This document shows positions 18,720 through 27,555 of a stretch of 64,000 nt of DNA, piece by piece. The notes below the pieces were generated by a model. That model was not told where the DNA came from and did no database searches. It saw only the letters and a list, made by a program, of their open reading frames with translations. Source of the DNA: Arenibacter sp. P308M17 (lineage in GTDB: Bacteria > Bacteroidota > Bacteroidia > Flavobacteriales > Flavobacteriaceae); contig NZ_QVON01000007.1 in the NCBI RefSeq assembly GCF_003426735.1, positions 1-64,000 on the forward strand, given 5' to 3'. The translations under genes and the position numbers were made by a program. Every line of letters begins with the position of its first letter. The stretch's first letter is position 1.

Positions 18720-19652
18720 ATGAAAACTAACGAAATTAGAATTTTCTGTCCGGCCACCATAGCCAATGTTTCCTGTGGTTTTGATGTCCTTGGACTTGCT
18801 TTGGATTCGGTAGGTGATGAGATGGTGGTCAGGAAAACCAATGAAAAAGGAATAAAGATCACCAAGCTTACAGGGCAGGATCTACCCACCGAAACCCTGC
18901 AAAATGTGGCCGGGGTCGCAGGATTGGCCTTGCTGGCGGAAAGTGATCATGTGGGTGGTTTTGAGATCGAGATTTATAAGAAAATAAAGGCGGGCAGCGG
19001 TATTGGAAGCAGTGCAGCCAGTTCAACAGGGGCAGTGTGGGCCATGAACCAACTATTGGGCTGCCCTTTCACCAATCTGGAATTGGTAAAATTTGCCATG
19101 GAAGGAGAGCGGTTGGCCAGTGGGGTAGCCCATGCCGACAATGTTGCCCCTGCCCTGTTCGGGGGCTTTACCCTAGTGCGCAGTTACCAACCTTTGGATA
19201 TTGTAAAAATCCCTACGCCTCCAGAATTATACGCCACCGTTATACATCCACAAATAGAAGTTAGGACCTCAGACTCCAGACGCATCCTAAAAACATCCAT
19301 TTCCCTGGAAGATGGTATTAAGCAATGGGGCAATGTGGGCGGACTTATTGCAGGCCTATTTACCAACGACTATGAACTTATAGGCAGGTCTTTGGTAGAC
19401 CATATCATAGAACCCATTAGATCCATTCTTATCCCCGGATTCGATAAGGTGAAGGAAGATGCCATTGGAGCAGGTGCCCTAGGATGTGGAATCTCAGGTT
19501 CGGGACCCTCTATCTTTGCCCTGAGCAAGGGCAGGGAAAATGCCAATGGAGTAGCGGAAGCCATGAGAAAAGTCTACGAAAAAATAGGGGTAGATTATGA
19601 CATACATATTTCCCAAATAAATACCCAAGGGATTAAAATCCTGGAAAGCTAA
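18720..19652 (+). CDS. thrB: Homoserine kinase
   Basis: A 310-residue GHMP-family kinase that phosphorylates homoserine to O-phosphohomoserine. The N-terminal motif FCPATIANVSCGFDVLGLAL and the ATP-binding glycine/serine loop GSGIGSSAASSTGAVWA (GHMP motif 2) are clear; the C-terminal GHMP motif is GALGCGISGSGPSIFAL. I take ATG 18720 (MKTNEIRIF); the GTG two codons earlier is in frame but less likely. It is the second gene of the thr operon, 35 bases after thrA and 67 bases before thrC. Confidence 0.96.
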   Translation: MKTNEIRIFCPATIANVSCGFDVLGLALDSVGDEMVVRKTNEKGIKITKLTGQDLPTETLQNVAGVAGLALLAESDHVGGFEIEIYKKIKAGSGIGSSAASSTGAVWAMNQLLGCPFTNLELVKFAMEGERLASGVAHADNVAPALFGGFTLVRSYQPLDIVKIPTPPELYATVIHPQIEVRTSDSRRILKTSISLEDGIKQWGNVGGLIAGLFTNDYELIGRSLVDHIIEPIRSILIPGFDKVKEDAIGAGALGCGISGSGPSIFALSKGRENANGVAEAMRKVYEKIGVDYDIHISQINTQGIKILES

Positions 19653-19719
19653 AGTATGCTGCTTTTCTGGGTATCCAAGTACCAATTTGAAATTACAACT
19701 CATATCAACACCGATAAAT

Positions 19720-21015
19720 ATGAACTTTTATAGCCTAAACCAACAAGCGCCCAATGTATCTTTCAAAGAAGCCGTTATAAAAGGAATTGCCCCAGATCGC
19801 GGCTTATATTTTCCAGAAACGATCACGGTGCTACCAAACGATTTTTTTAACAGGATAGAAGAATGCTCCAATCAGGAAATTGCCTTCCTGGCCATACAAC
19901 AATTTGTGGGCAAGGATATTCCGGAAGAGGCACTTAAAGAAATTCTGGCCGATGTTTTGGATTTTGATTTTCCCCTTGTAGAAATTGAGGACGACGTGGC
20001 CGCTTTGGAACTTTTTCACGGCCCTACCCTAGCTTTTAAAGACGTGGGTGCGCGATTTATGGCTAGATGCCTCGGTTATTTCTCAACCAAAACCACAAAG
20101 GATGTAACTGTATTGGTAGCCACTTCCGGAGATACGGGAGGCGCAGTTGCCAATGGGTTCCTTGGAGTGGACGGGGTTAAGGTAGTTATTCTATATCCTA
20201 GCGGAAAGGTGAGCGATATTCAAGAAAAACAATTGACTACATTGGGCAGGAACATTACCGCCCTGGAAGTTGAAGGCACTTTTGACGACTGCCAGAATAT
20301 GGTAAAAACAGCTTTCCTGGACAAGGAGTTGGTCCAAAACATGCAGTTGACCTCCGCCAATAGTATCAATGTGGCCAGGTGGCTCCCCCAAATGTTTTAT
20401 TTCCTGTTCGCCTATAAGGAAATGAAATCCAAGGCCAAGGATATTGTATTTTCCGTCCCAAGTGGAAATTTTGGAAATATCTGTGCAGGAATTATGGCGC
20501 AAAGGTTGGGTATGCCCTGTACACATTTTATTGCTTCCACCAATGTAAACGATGTGGTTCCACGCTATATGGATACAGGAACCTATGCACCAAAAGCCTC
20601 CATCGCTACCATTTCCAACGCCATGGACGTGGGCGATCCCAGTAATTTTATCCGGATAAGGCATTTGTACAAGGATAGTTTTGAGGAGCTCTCCAACAAC
20701 CTAACCTCCTATTCCTTTACCGATAAAGAGACCAGGGAAGCCATGCTAAAATTGTACAACGACTATACCTATGTGGCGGATCCACACGGTGCGGTTGGCT
20801 ATTTGGGCTTAAAAAAGTATCAACAAACCCATCCGGACACCTATGGCATTTTTCTGGAAACGGCACACCCTGTCAAGTTCCTGGATGTAGTGGAGGATAC
20901 TATCAGGGAAAATATCGATTTGCCGGATAGTATTGTAAAAGTTATGGACAAAAAGAAAAAATCGATTAAAATCTCTGAATATACGGAGCTAAAAGATTAT
21001 CTATTGGACAAATAA
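19720..21015 (+). CDS. thrC: Threonine synthase
   Basis: A 431-residue PLP enzyme converting O-phosphohomoserine to threonine. The opening MNFYSLNQQAPNVSFKEAV is typical of the family. The PLP lysine lies in FHGPTLAFKDVGARFM, with the phosphate-binding segment VATSGDTGGAVANGF and the PSGNFGNICAG loop. ATG 19720 matches family starts; a TTG 33 bases upstream is in frame. It is last in the operon. No strong T-run terminator is seen after it, although AGCTTT/AAAGCT self-complementary stretches occur at 21050-21095. Confidence 0.96.
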   Translation: MNFYSLNQQAPNVSFKEAVIKGIAPDRGLYFPETITVLPNDFFNRIEECSNQEIAFLAIQQFVGKDIPEEALKEILADVLDFDFPLVEIEDDVAALELFHGPTLAFKDVGARFMARCLGYFSTKTTKDVTVLVATSGDTGGAVANGFLGVDGVKVVILYPSGKVSDIQEKQLTTLGRNITALEVEGTFDDCQNMVKTAFLDKELVQNMQLTSANSINVARWLPQMFYFLFAYKEMKSKAKDIVFSVPSGNFGNICAGIMAQRLGMPCTHFIASTNVNDVVPRYMDTGTYAPKASIATISNAMDVGDPSNFIRIRHLYKDSFEELSNNLTSYSFTDKETREAMLKLYNDYTYVADPHGAVGYLGLKKYQQTHPDTYGIFLETAHPVKFLDVVEDTIRENIDLPDSIVKVMDKKKKSIKISEYTELKDYLLDK

Positions 21016-21121
21016 GCTTCCAAGCAATGAAATTATTTAAGTTTTGAAGCAGTAAGGCTTAAGCTTTAAGCGGTTAGCTTTGTAAAGCTCTGTTATTCGA
21101 GTTTCTTTGAAAGTTTTGTAA

Positions 21122-21150
21122 GTACGAGTGTGACACTCGCGCCAACGGGG
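21122..21150. repeat. Palindromic dispersed repeat, copy 1
   Basis: This contains CGAGTGTGACACTCG, a perfect 6-bp inverted repeat around TGA, followed by CGCCAACGGGG. A near copy lies at 22022-22051, so the two bracket the toxin-antitoxin pair. Confidence 0.75.
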
Positions 21151-21261
21151 TATAATATGATGACCTTGCCCCTTGCCGATTTGAGAACGATCCAAAAAAT
21201 AGAAAACCGCTCCAGAGTGGTTTTAATAAGCTGAATTTTAATTTACTAATGTCCTACGATA

Positions 21262-21609
21262 TTATTCTAAATCAATTATTATCATTAAATTTTCCTTCAC
21301 CTTTTCAATCAGATTTTGAGGTAGGTTTCCAACTTTTTTAACAAGTCTTTTATTATCAATTGCTCTAATTTGGTCTATCATTACATCACAATTTTGATGT
21401 AGATTTGCTTCTCCTTTTTTTATGTGAACCCGCAAGATTTCCGAGCCTTTTTTTACATTTGTCGTTAATGGACAAACAATTGTTGAAGGATGTGGAATTT
21501 GATTTAATAGATTTGTCTGGACAATAAGAACTGGTCTGGTTTTTCCAGGTTCCGTCCCGATTTGCGGATTTAAATCTGCAATCCAGATTTCATATTGTTT
21601 AAACGTCAT
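21262..21609 (-). CDS. MazF/PemK-family mRNA interferase toxin
   Basis: About 115 residues with the MazF fold. The N-terminal EIWIADLNPQIGTEPGKTRP motif carries the conserved Gly-x-x-x-Gly-Lys-x-Arg-Pro loop, then VLIVQTNLLN, STIVCPLTTN and the C-terminal DQIRAIDNKRLVKKVGNL segment with the conserved Asp-Gln-x-Arg. Members cleave mRNA at short sequence motifs; the motif of this one cannot be read from sequence. I choose ATG 21609 (MTFKQYEIW), since the longer start adds residues not seen in the family. It overlaps the upstream antitoxin gene by 11 bases, the normal translational coupling for such pairs. Confidence 0.92.
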   Translation of the reverse strand: MTFKQYEIWIADLNPQIGTEPGKTRPVLIVQTNLLNQIPHPSTIVCPLTTNVKKGSEILRVHIKKGEANLHQNCDVMIDQIRAIDNKRLVKKVGNLPQNLIEKVKENLMIIIDLE

Positions 21610-21829
21610 AATCGATCCCCTCAAAATCTTTTAAAACTTCCAAAGAATTTGCTTTAACCAAATCCGATTCTTTTTTTAGTCTTTTTTCTAAAATTGAACG
21701 TTTTTGAATACGATTGTAGTAGTCAATTGCATCATTAATATACCTGTTTCTCGGTTTTTTAATTTTTGCAAGGATTTTTTCTGTTTCCCCAAAAATTGAA
21801 TCATCAATTTTTAATGATACTGTTTTCAT
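21599..21829 (-). CDS. Antitoxin of the MazEF-type pair
   Basis: A 76-residue protein upstream of and overlapping the MazF-like gene. The N-terminal MKTVSLKIDDSIFGETEKIL looks like a ribbon-helix-helix DNA-binding strand-helix, and the C-terminal part is charged and probably disordered until it binds the toxin (KRLKKESDLVKANSLEVLKDFEG). Such antitoxins neutralise the toxin and repress their own operon. The assignment rests on size, position and overlap as much as on sequence. A good promoter (TTG-N20-TACTTTTG) lies 23 bases upstream. Confidence 0.85.
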   Translation of the reverse strand: MKTVSLKIDDSIFGETEKILAKIKKPRNRYINDAIDYYNRIQKRSILEKRLKKESDLVKANSLEVLKDFEGIDYDV

Positions 21830-21851
21830 AATTTTTACTTATATAATATAA

Positions 21852-21882
21852 CAAAAGTATATCCTTTTTGTATATTAAACAA
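21852..21882 (-). promoter_or_regulatory. Promoter of the toxin-antitoxin operon
   Basis: On the minus strand TTG (complement of 21880-21882) is followed after 20 bases by TACTTTTG (complement of 21852-21859), a full -33/-7 match, placing the transcript start about 15 bases before the antitoxin ATG. Confidence 0.65.
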
Positions 21883-22021
21883 GTATTTCTAATTGTTCTT
21901 TTTCAACACGCGGTAAAATATATTAATATTATAAACCATAACCAATATACTTGCTTAATGTATTGTTCTCCAGTACATATTATCCTTATAATTTTTAAAA
22001 ATTTTCGTGGGTCTGCAGCGA

Positions 22022-22051
22022 GGCACGATTGTGACACTCGCGTCAACGGGG
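22022..22051. repeat. Palindromic dispersed repeat, copy 2
   Basis: This reads CGATTGTGACACTCG then CGTCAACGGGGG. It matches copy 1 over TGTGACACTCGCG exactly, with one change in the palindrome and one in the tail. It lies 900 bases from copy 1, on the other side of the toxin-antitoxin operon, and 75 bases from the end of glf. Confidence 0.7.
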
Positions 22052-22126
22052 GTTGGTAATAAACGAACTTCACTGCCCACTGTTAACTGTTGCAGCCAAA
22101 ATTTTTGGAAAATAAACAGGACTATC

Positions 22127-23224
22127 TTAGGGAAATATTTTTTTGCACTTGGCCAATGCCGAGGCAATTACCTGGTGCATATCATAGTACTTATACTCGG
22201 CCAGCCTTCCCCCAAATATAATATCGTCCGTTTCGGACAAGGTCCTGTACTTGGAATAGATTTCATTGTTCCTTAGATCGTTGATGGGGTAGTACGGCTC
22301 TTTATTGCCGGACCATTCCGTAGGATATTCCTTTGTGATAACGGTCTTTTTTTGTGTTCCAAATTCAAAGTGCTTATGCTCTAAAATACGGGTATATGGA
22401 ATTTCGGCATCCGTATAATTTATGACCGCATTGCCCTGATAATTTTCCATATCCAGGGTTTCATGTTTAAACTCCAGACTCCTATATTCCAACTTCCCAT
22501 ATCGATAATCATAAAACTCATCGATCTTACCGGTGAACACAAGCTGATGGGCCATTGCCATCAGTTCCGTTCTATCTTTAAAAAAATCGACCTCCATCCG
22601 AGTTTCAATACCCTCCAACAGACCATTGATCAATTTATTGTAACCCCCAATGGGAATTCCCTGGTATTTATCATTAAAATAATTATTGTCGAACGTAAAC
22701 CGCAACGGCAACCTTTTTATGATAAAAGCCGGCAACTCTGTGGCCTTTCGTCCCCATTGTTTCTCCGTATACCCTTTGATCAACTTTTCGTAGATGTCCT
22801 TACCGACCAGTGACAAGGCCTGTTCCTCCAAATTCTTTGGATTGAGCACCCCCACTTCCCGTACCTGTTCCGCTATTAACGATTTGGCTTCCCCAGGTGT
22901 TGCAACCTTCCATAACTGGTAAAAAGTGTTCATATTGAAGGGCAAATTAAAAAGTTCGCCCTTATAATTGGCTACCGGTGCATTGGTATACCTATTAAAT
23001 TCCACAAATCCATTTACATAATCCCAAATGGTCCTGTCATTGGTATGAAAAATATGTGCCCCGTACTTATGGACATTAATACCTTCCACTTCCTCACAAT
23101 AAACATTACCCCCAAGATGTGGGCGCTTATCGATTACCAGGCATTTTTTTCCTTTCTTTTTGGCCTCATGGGCAAAAACGGCACCAAAAAGTCCAGCACC
23201 TACAATAAGGTAGTCGTATTTCAT
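22127..23224 (-). CDS. glf: UDP-galactopyranose mutase
   Basis: A 365-residue FAD enzyme interconverting UDP-galactopyranose and UDP-galactofuranose, the donor for Galf-containing glycans. The Rossmann motif DYLIVGAGLFGAVFAHEA is at the N-terminus, followed by the IDKRPHLGGNVYCE and KYGAHIFHTND segments typical of Glf. Later conserved parts include EKQWGRKATELPAFIIKRLP and NYTDAEIPYTRILEHKHF, and the C-terminus has the IIFGGRLAEYKYYDMHQVI signature. Full length. It is divergent from a probable galactofuranosyltransferase gene across 130 bases. Confidence 0.97.
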   Translation of the reverse strand: MKYDYLIVGAGLFGAVFAHEAKKKGKKCLVIDKRPHLGGNVYCEEVEGINVHKYGAHIFHTNDRTIWDYVNGFVEFNRYTNAPVANYKGELFNLPFNMNTFYQLWKVATPGEAKSLIAEQVREVGVLNPKNLEEQALSLVGKDIYEKLIKGYTEKQWGRKATELPAFIIKRLPLRFTFDNNYFNDKYQGIPIGGYNKLINGLLEGIETRMEVDFFKDRTELMAMAHQLVFTGKIDEFYDYRYGKLEYRSLEFKHETLDMENYQGNAVINYTDAEIPYTRILEHKHFEFGTQKKTVITKEYPTEWSGNKEPYYPINDLRNNEIYSKYRTLSETDDIIFGGRLAEYKYYDMHQVIASALAKCKKIFP

Positions 23225-23322
23225 TACGCGTAAATGAGTTCACAATAAAAAAGTAAAACTAATGTATAATATATCGTTTTCAGATTGAAATCAAAAAAAA
23301 ATCCACTTTGCCATAACATGGT

Positions 23323-23330
23323 TATATTTG
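23323..23330 (+). promoter_or_regulatory. -7 promoter box of the glycosyltransferase gene
   Basis: TATATTTG is an exact TAnnTTTG match 24 bases before the ATG at 23355. The nearest upstream TTG is only 12 bases away, closer than usual, so the -33 element is unclear. Confidence 0.45.
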
Positions 23331-23354
23331 CATAGCGTAAAGAACCAAACCACA

Positions 23355-24398
23355 ATGGCCAATTTATATTATATCTCCCGAAATTACAAAGCAACCAACA
23401 GCGCAGCCTCCAAACCGAAAACGGATTGCGAGCGGATCTTGGACACCATAGGTTTTAAAAATTTAGGTTTTAAACAGACCACCTATGCCAGTTCTGCCTT
23501 AGGGGCGGTCATCAGTTTTTTTGGAATAACAAAGGGGGTAATACGTCTCCCTAAAAATTCCGTTTTGGCCATACAATATCCGCTAAGCAAATATTACAAA
23601 TACATCACCACCATAGCGGGAATAAAAAAATGTAAAATTGTTCTGATCATCCATGATGTTAAATATCTTATGGGAAAAAACAAGGATATTGCCCGAGAAA
23701 TGAAAAAATTCTCATGTGCCGACGTAATCATTGTACATAACGACAATATGAAAAAATGGTTCGAGCAACAAGGGGCCACGGCCAAACTGATCCCTCTGTA
23801 CATGTTCGATTATTTGGACAACAACAATACCTACATTGCTCCCGAGCTTTCCAATAAGGGCTTGTTCGATGTTGTTTTTGCCGGTGGCCTTGGAATGGCA
23901 AAAAGTGCCTTTATCTATAAATTGGATGCCTTAAAAAACAATAGCTTTCATTTAAAGCTCTACGGTAGTGGTTTTATCAAAGATGATGTGGACCCGGCCA
24001 ATACCATCATCAGTTTTGAAGGGATGTTTTCCCCGGATGAAGTAGCAAAACACATAAGGGGTTCTTTCGGCCTGGTATGGAACGGGAACTCCATTGACGA
24101 GTGTGCCGGTCATTTTGGACAATACCTATTATACAACAACCCCCATAAGACCTCTTTATATTTGCTCTGTGGCCTTCCCATCATCATATGGGACAAGGCG
24201 GCCATTGCCACAGTAATACAGGAACGCCAATTGGGCATCTGCATTTCCTCTTTGGAAGAATTGGACGGAAAATTAAAAAACCTATCCGATGAGGATTACC
24301 AAAAAATGGTAAAAAATGTAGCCGAAGTTAGGGAAGGGATAATTTCCGGTGGATTTTTGAAAGCAGCTATGAAAAAAGCCCTCGTAGAAATTTCATAG
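23355..24398 (+). CDS. Probable galactofuranosyltransferase (WbbI/GlfT-like glycosyltransferase)
   Basis: About 347 residues with a GT-B-like layout. The N-terminal half has an ASKPKTDCERIL region and IVLIIHDVKYLMGKN. The C-terminal half has the donor-side motif FDVVFAGGLGMAKSAFIYKL, FGLVWNGNSIDECAGHFGQY and a GLPIIIWDKAA segment with a conserved acidic/aromatic loop. This pattern resembles beta-1,6-galactofuranosyltransferases that use UDP-Galf, and the divergent glf gene would supply that donor; specificity remains an inference. The start MANLYYISRNYK at ATG 23355 follows the -7 promoter box; an upstream in-frame start at 23328 would overlap that box. Confidence 0.8.
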   Translation: MANLYYISRNYKATNSAASKPKTDCERILDTIGFKNLGFKQTTYASSALGAVISFFGITKGVIRLPKNSVLAIQYPLSKYYKYITTIAGIKKCKIVLIIHDVKYLMGKNKDIAREMKKFSCADVIIVHNDNMKKWFEQQGATAKLIPLYMFDYLDNNNTYIAPELSNKGLFDVVFAGGLGMAKSAFIYKLDALKNNSFHLKLYGSGFIKDDVDPANTIISFEGMFSPDEVAKHIRGSFGLVWNGNSIDECAGHFGQYLLYNNPHKTSLYLLCGLPIIIWDKAAIATVIQERQLGICISSLEELDGKLKNLSDEDYQKMVKNVAEVREGIISGGFLKAAMKKALVEIS

Positions 24399-24416
24399 TT
24401 TCCCCTATAGTCCCAT

Positions 24417-26030
24417 TTAATCCAACGATGGCAATTTAAAATGGTCCAGCGGACTGGATTCTTTCATCACGGCCTCTATAGCTTCCGTGGTCCTTGGGGC
24501 CATTTCCGACAAATTAACGGGACCATTTTTCGTGATTAGGATATCGTCTTCGATCCTTACCGCTATTCCCCACCATTTTTTATCGCAATCACTTCCTTCG
24601 GGAATATAGATACCGGGTTCTACCGTAATCACCGTATTTTCCTTAAATGGCTGGTAAGTACCCTTATCGTGCACATCAAGCCCCAAATAATGGGAAGTGC
24701 CGTGCGGGAAATATTTCCTGGCCTCCCCTGGGCTCCCAATAATCCCCAGCTGCACCAACCCCTGGGCAACCACTTCACTTGCGGCCTCTCCGGGGGCCTG
24801 AAAAGAAGCCCCTACCACACTGGCCTTTATTCCCGCCTCTTGGGCCCTGTAAACAATATCGTAAATCTGTTTTTGCTCCTTTGAAAATTTTCCGTTGGCC
24901 GGAATGGTCCGGGTTACATCGGCAGTATAACCGTGATATTCCGCACCCAAATCCATCAAGACCAAATCGTTCCCCACCTTTGGTCTATTATTCTCTATAT
25001 AATGCAGAATACAACCGTTATTGCCACTACCTACTATGGAAGGATAGCCCTCATATTCGGCACCGTATTTCTTATAAACAAACTCATGTACTCCCTGAAT
25101 TTCCATTTCGGACATATTGGGGTGCATGGCCTTCATAACCTCTATTTGCCCTACTGCCGAAATCTCCACCGCCTTCTTTAAAAGCACCAGTTCTTCCTGG
25201 GTCTTTATTTCCCTTAAGGTGTTCATTATTTCCTCCAGCTTGGCACTATTTAGGTTATTGGACTGTAGTTGCAGTGCCACCTTTTCCCTGATTTCGGTCC
25301 GGGACCTATCATCTTTGGCCTCCACAAAATCGACCAACAATGTATCCGATCTTAGTTCCTGATAATAATTCAAATACCTCCCCAGGGTCTGGGCCACATT
25401 GGCACTGTTCTCCAACTCGGTAGCTTTGATCATACTATAAAGCTGTTGTTTGGTGGCATCGTAATCTGTAGGATAATTGGTCTTTTCCTTAAACGCCCGT
25501 ATCAGATCAAACTTATCGGCGGGGCCCTTGGTATCCCTAAAATCGTTCTTGAAATCGAAAAACATTACATTCCCAAACTTGGAAAAATCAATATCCGAGT
25601 TTAAAAATTCTTCGGCGTTAAAGGCGCGTTCAAATCCCAGTTGCCCTTTAACGCCTTCCATTCCCAATCTTTTTCCATTCCATTGTTCGGCCCTTTCATC
25701 CCGTTTCTGGACATAGAGTACCTCATTGTATTGACCCCCATCCTTATCCTTTTGCATTTCTGAAAATAGGAGCAGAAGGGCATTGGGTTCCCTATAGCCC
25801 GTTAAATAATAAAAATCAGGATCTTGATGGTATACATAATCCACGTCGTTTGCCCTATTCCTTACCGCTGCGGCAAAAAATACCGCCACACTGTTTGGGG
25901 GCATGGCCTTACGCACTTCCTGACGCCTTCCCTTATGAAAATCCGCACTTAATAAATCATTGGGAACTTCCTGTGCCCAAAACCAAGGGCCTAGCAAAAA
26001 AAATAAAGAAATCATTGTTAAATTCCTCAT
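24417..26030 (-). CDS. Exported Xaa-Pro aminopeptidase (M24B)
   Basis: About 537 residues. An N-terminal signal peptide (MRNLTMISLFFLLGPWFWAQ) precedes an aminopeptidase P N-terminal domain (DLLSADFHKGRRQEV..NSVAVFFAA) and the pita-bread M24 catalytic domain. Metal ligands are visible: the Asp pair in DLGAEYHGYTADVTRTIP, His in FPHGTSHYLGLDVHD, Glu in VITVEPGIYIPEG, and the last Glu in AVRIEDDI. It removes N-terminal residues preceding proline, probably in the periplasm. The first Met of the frame is at 26039; ATG 26030 gives a more regular signal peptide. Its 3' end converges on the glycosyltransferase gene with an 18-base gap. Confidence 0.93.
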   Translation of the reverse strand: MRNLTMISLFFLLGPWFWAQEVPNDLLSADFHKGRRQEVRKAMPPNSVAVFFAAAVRNRANDVDYVYHQDPDFYYLTGYREPNALLLLFSEMQKDKDGGQYNEVLYVQKRDERAEQWNGKRLGMEGVKGQLGFERAFNAEEFLNSDIDFSKFGNVMFFDFKNDFRDTKGPADKFDLIRAFKEKTNYPTDYDATKQQLYSMIKATELENSANVAQTLGRYLNYYQELRSDTLLVDFVEAKDDRSRTEIREKVALQLQSNNLNSAKLEEIMNTLREIKTQEELVLLKKAVEISAVGQIEVMKAMHPNMSEMEIQGVHEFVYKKYGAEYEGYPSIVGSGNNGCILHYIENNRPKVGNDLVLMDLGAEYHGYTADVTRTIPANGKFSKEQKQIYDIVYRAQEAGIKASVVGASFQAPGEAASEVVAQGLVQLGIIGSPGEARKYFPHGTSHYLGLDVHDKGTYQPFKENTVITVEPGIYIPEGSDCDKKWWGIAVRIEDDILITKNGPVNLSEMAPRTTEAIEAVMKESSPLDHFKLPSLD

Positions 26031-26039
26031 AACCATCAT

Positions 26040-26263
26040 TAATTTTAGGTCTAAAAATAATCAATAATAGTACCAAATCGGTTATTGATTAACCACAAAG
26101 ACACCTCAAAGTACAAGGGGCAGTCCCACCGGGACAAAAAAATGTTCACTGCCCAGTTATTTCAACCACGCAACATGAATCCCAATTAACATTAATTTGT
26201 GCAAAACAAAAGGTGTTTGGATTCTCCCTTAGATATATTTTCAATATTTTTACGCCTCAAATC
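26040..26263. other. Intergenic DNA between the aminopeptidase and the gcvT leader
   Basis: AT-rich and without a credible gene. A short GTCCC-ACC-GGGAC hairpin lies near 26122-26135. The shared leader element begins at its right edge. Confidence 0.4.
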
Positions 26264-26438
26264 GTTCAAATGAAACGAACATTAATAAATTTTAAATATT
26301 TTTTAACAAAAGAAAATATTTAAAATTTTTAATGTGAGAACGGAGTGCCTGCCTGCCGGCGAGGCAGGGTTGCACACGTTCTTAATTTTATAATTAGCTT
26401 ATTAATAAATAATTACTAAAATTTAAACGTGTGAAAAA
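26264..26438 (+). promoter_or_regulatory. Leader element of gcvT, copy A of a duplicated leader
   Basis: This region and 28617-28810 share, in the same order, an ATGAAACGA..ATTAA.AAAT block (26270-26290), a block that is identical over 21 bases (26319-26339, containing TTTTTAATGTGAGA), ACGTTCTTAA (26376-26385), and a block running through the start codon (26409-26438, AAAATTTAAACGT then GTG or ATG). AGAACG and CGTTCT at the edges of the central insert can pair. A GC-rich palindrome (CTGCCTGCCGGCGAGGCAGG, about 26347-26367) sits in the loop here. A 17-codon frame starts in the first block (MKRTLINFKYF...). It may be a regulatory leader or a duplicated mobile remnant. Confidence 0.5.
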
Positions 26439-27516
26439 TACCGCATTGACAAAAACCCACGAGGCATTGGGCGCTAAAATGGTGCCCTTTGCAGGATACA
26501 ACATGCCTGTTTCCTATGAAGGCGTGAACATAGAACATGAAACGGTCCGCAATGGAGTGGGCGTTTTTGATGTGTCCCATATGGGCGAGTTCCTTGTGGG
26601 AGGCCCCAAGGCATTGGAACTCATACAAAAGGTGACTTCCAATGATGCTTCCAAATTGAGTATAGGAAAGGCCCAATATAGCTGCTTGCCCAACGAAACC
26701 GGTGGTATTGTGGACGACCTAATAGTATATAAAATTAAAGAGGAACAGTATTTACTGGTTGTAAACGCCTCCAATATCGATAAGGATTGGGCGCATATTA
26801 ACAAATACAATAAAGATTTTGGTGCGGATATGCGCAATATATCCGAAGGATATTCCCTATTGGCCATTCAGGGACCCAAAGCCGTGGAAGCTATGCAATC
26901 GTTGACATCCATAAACCTTAGCGCAATAAATTTCTACTCCTTTGAGGTAGCGGATTTTGGAGGTATAGAGCACGTAATCATATCAGCTACCGGTTATACG
27001 GGTTCAGGAGGTTTTGAAATATACTGTAAGAACGATGAGGTACAACAGATTTGGGACAGGGTGTTTGAAGCTGGTGCCGCCTACAACATAAAACCTATCG
27101 GCCTTGCCGCCAGGGATACCTTGCGATTGGAAATGGGCTACTGTTTGTACGGAAATGATATCAATGATACTACCTCGCCACTGGAAGCAGGCCTGGGCTG
27201 GATTACCAAGTTCACCAAGGATTTTGTAAATAGGGAAGCCTTGGCCAAACAAAAGGAAGACGGAGTTGCCAAAAAATTAGTGGCATTTGAGTTGGATGAA
27301 AAGGGGATTCCAAGGCACGACTATGATATCGTTGATGCTTTGGGCAATAAGATTGGAACGGTAACCTCGGGCACCATGTCCCCTTCCATGGGGAAAGGTA
27401 TCGGCTTGGGTTATGTACCCACGGCCCTGTCCCAAATCGGTACCAAAATCCATATACAAATTAGGAAGAACGCCGTTCCTGCTACCATAGTTAAACTCCC
27501 TTTTTACAAGGTCTAA
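26431..27516 (+). CDS. gcvT: Aminomethyltransferase (glycine cleavage T protein)
   Basis: A 361-residue T protein that transfers the methylene carbon from the lipoylated H protein to tetrahydrofolate, releasing ammonia. The opening [34 protein letters not shown], the folate/active-site region [22 protein letters not shown], and LGLGYVP near the C-terminus are family signatures. Length fits the family. The start codon is GTG at 26431 (no nearby in-frame ATG suits), and it is embedded in the duplicated leader element. A reductase gene follows after 39 bases and may share the transcript. Confidence 0.96.
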   Translation: MKNTALTKTHEALGAKMVPFAGYNMPVSYEGVNIEHETVRNGVGVFDVSHMGEFLVGGPKALELIQKVTSNDASKLSIGKAQYSCLPNETGGIVDDLIVYKIKEEQYLLVVNASNIDKDWAHINKYNKDFGADMRNISEGYSLLAIQGPKAVEAMQSLTSINLSAINFYSFEVADFGGIEHVIISATGYTGSGGFEIYCKNDEVQQIWDRVFEAGAAYNIKPIGLAARDTLRLEMGYCLYGNDINDTTSPLEAGLGWITKFTKDFVNREALAKQKEDGVAKKLVAFELDEKGIPRHDYDIVDALGNKIGTVTSGTMSPSMGKGIGLGYVPTALSQIGTKIHIQIRKNAVPATIVKLPFYKV

Positions 27517-27540
27517 AAGAAGTAGCGGTCGAGTTTTGCA

Positions 27541-27552
27541 AAAGGAGGTGAT
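27541..27552 (+). promoter_or_regulatory. Full-length Shine-Dalgarno sequence
   Basis: AAAGGAGGTGAT, complementary to the whole anti-Shine-Dalgarno end of 16S rRNA, lies three bases before ATG 27556 (GGAGG to ATG is seven bases). Flavobacteria rarely use such sites, so the match stands out; most genes in this window have A/T-rich upstream regions instead. Confidence 0.75.
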
Positions 27553-27555
27553 AGA

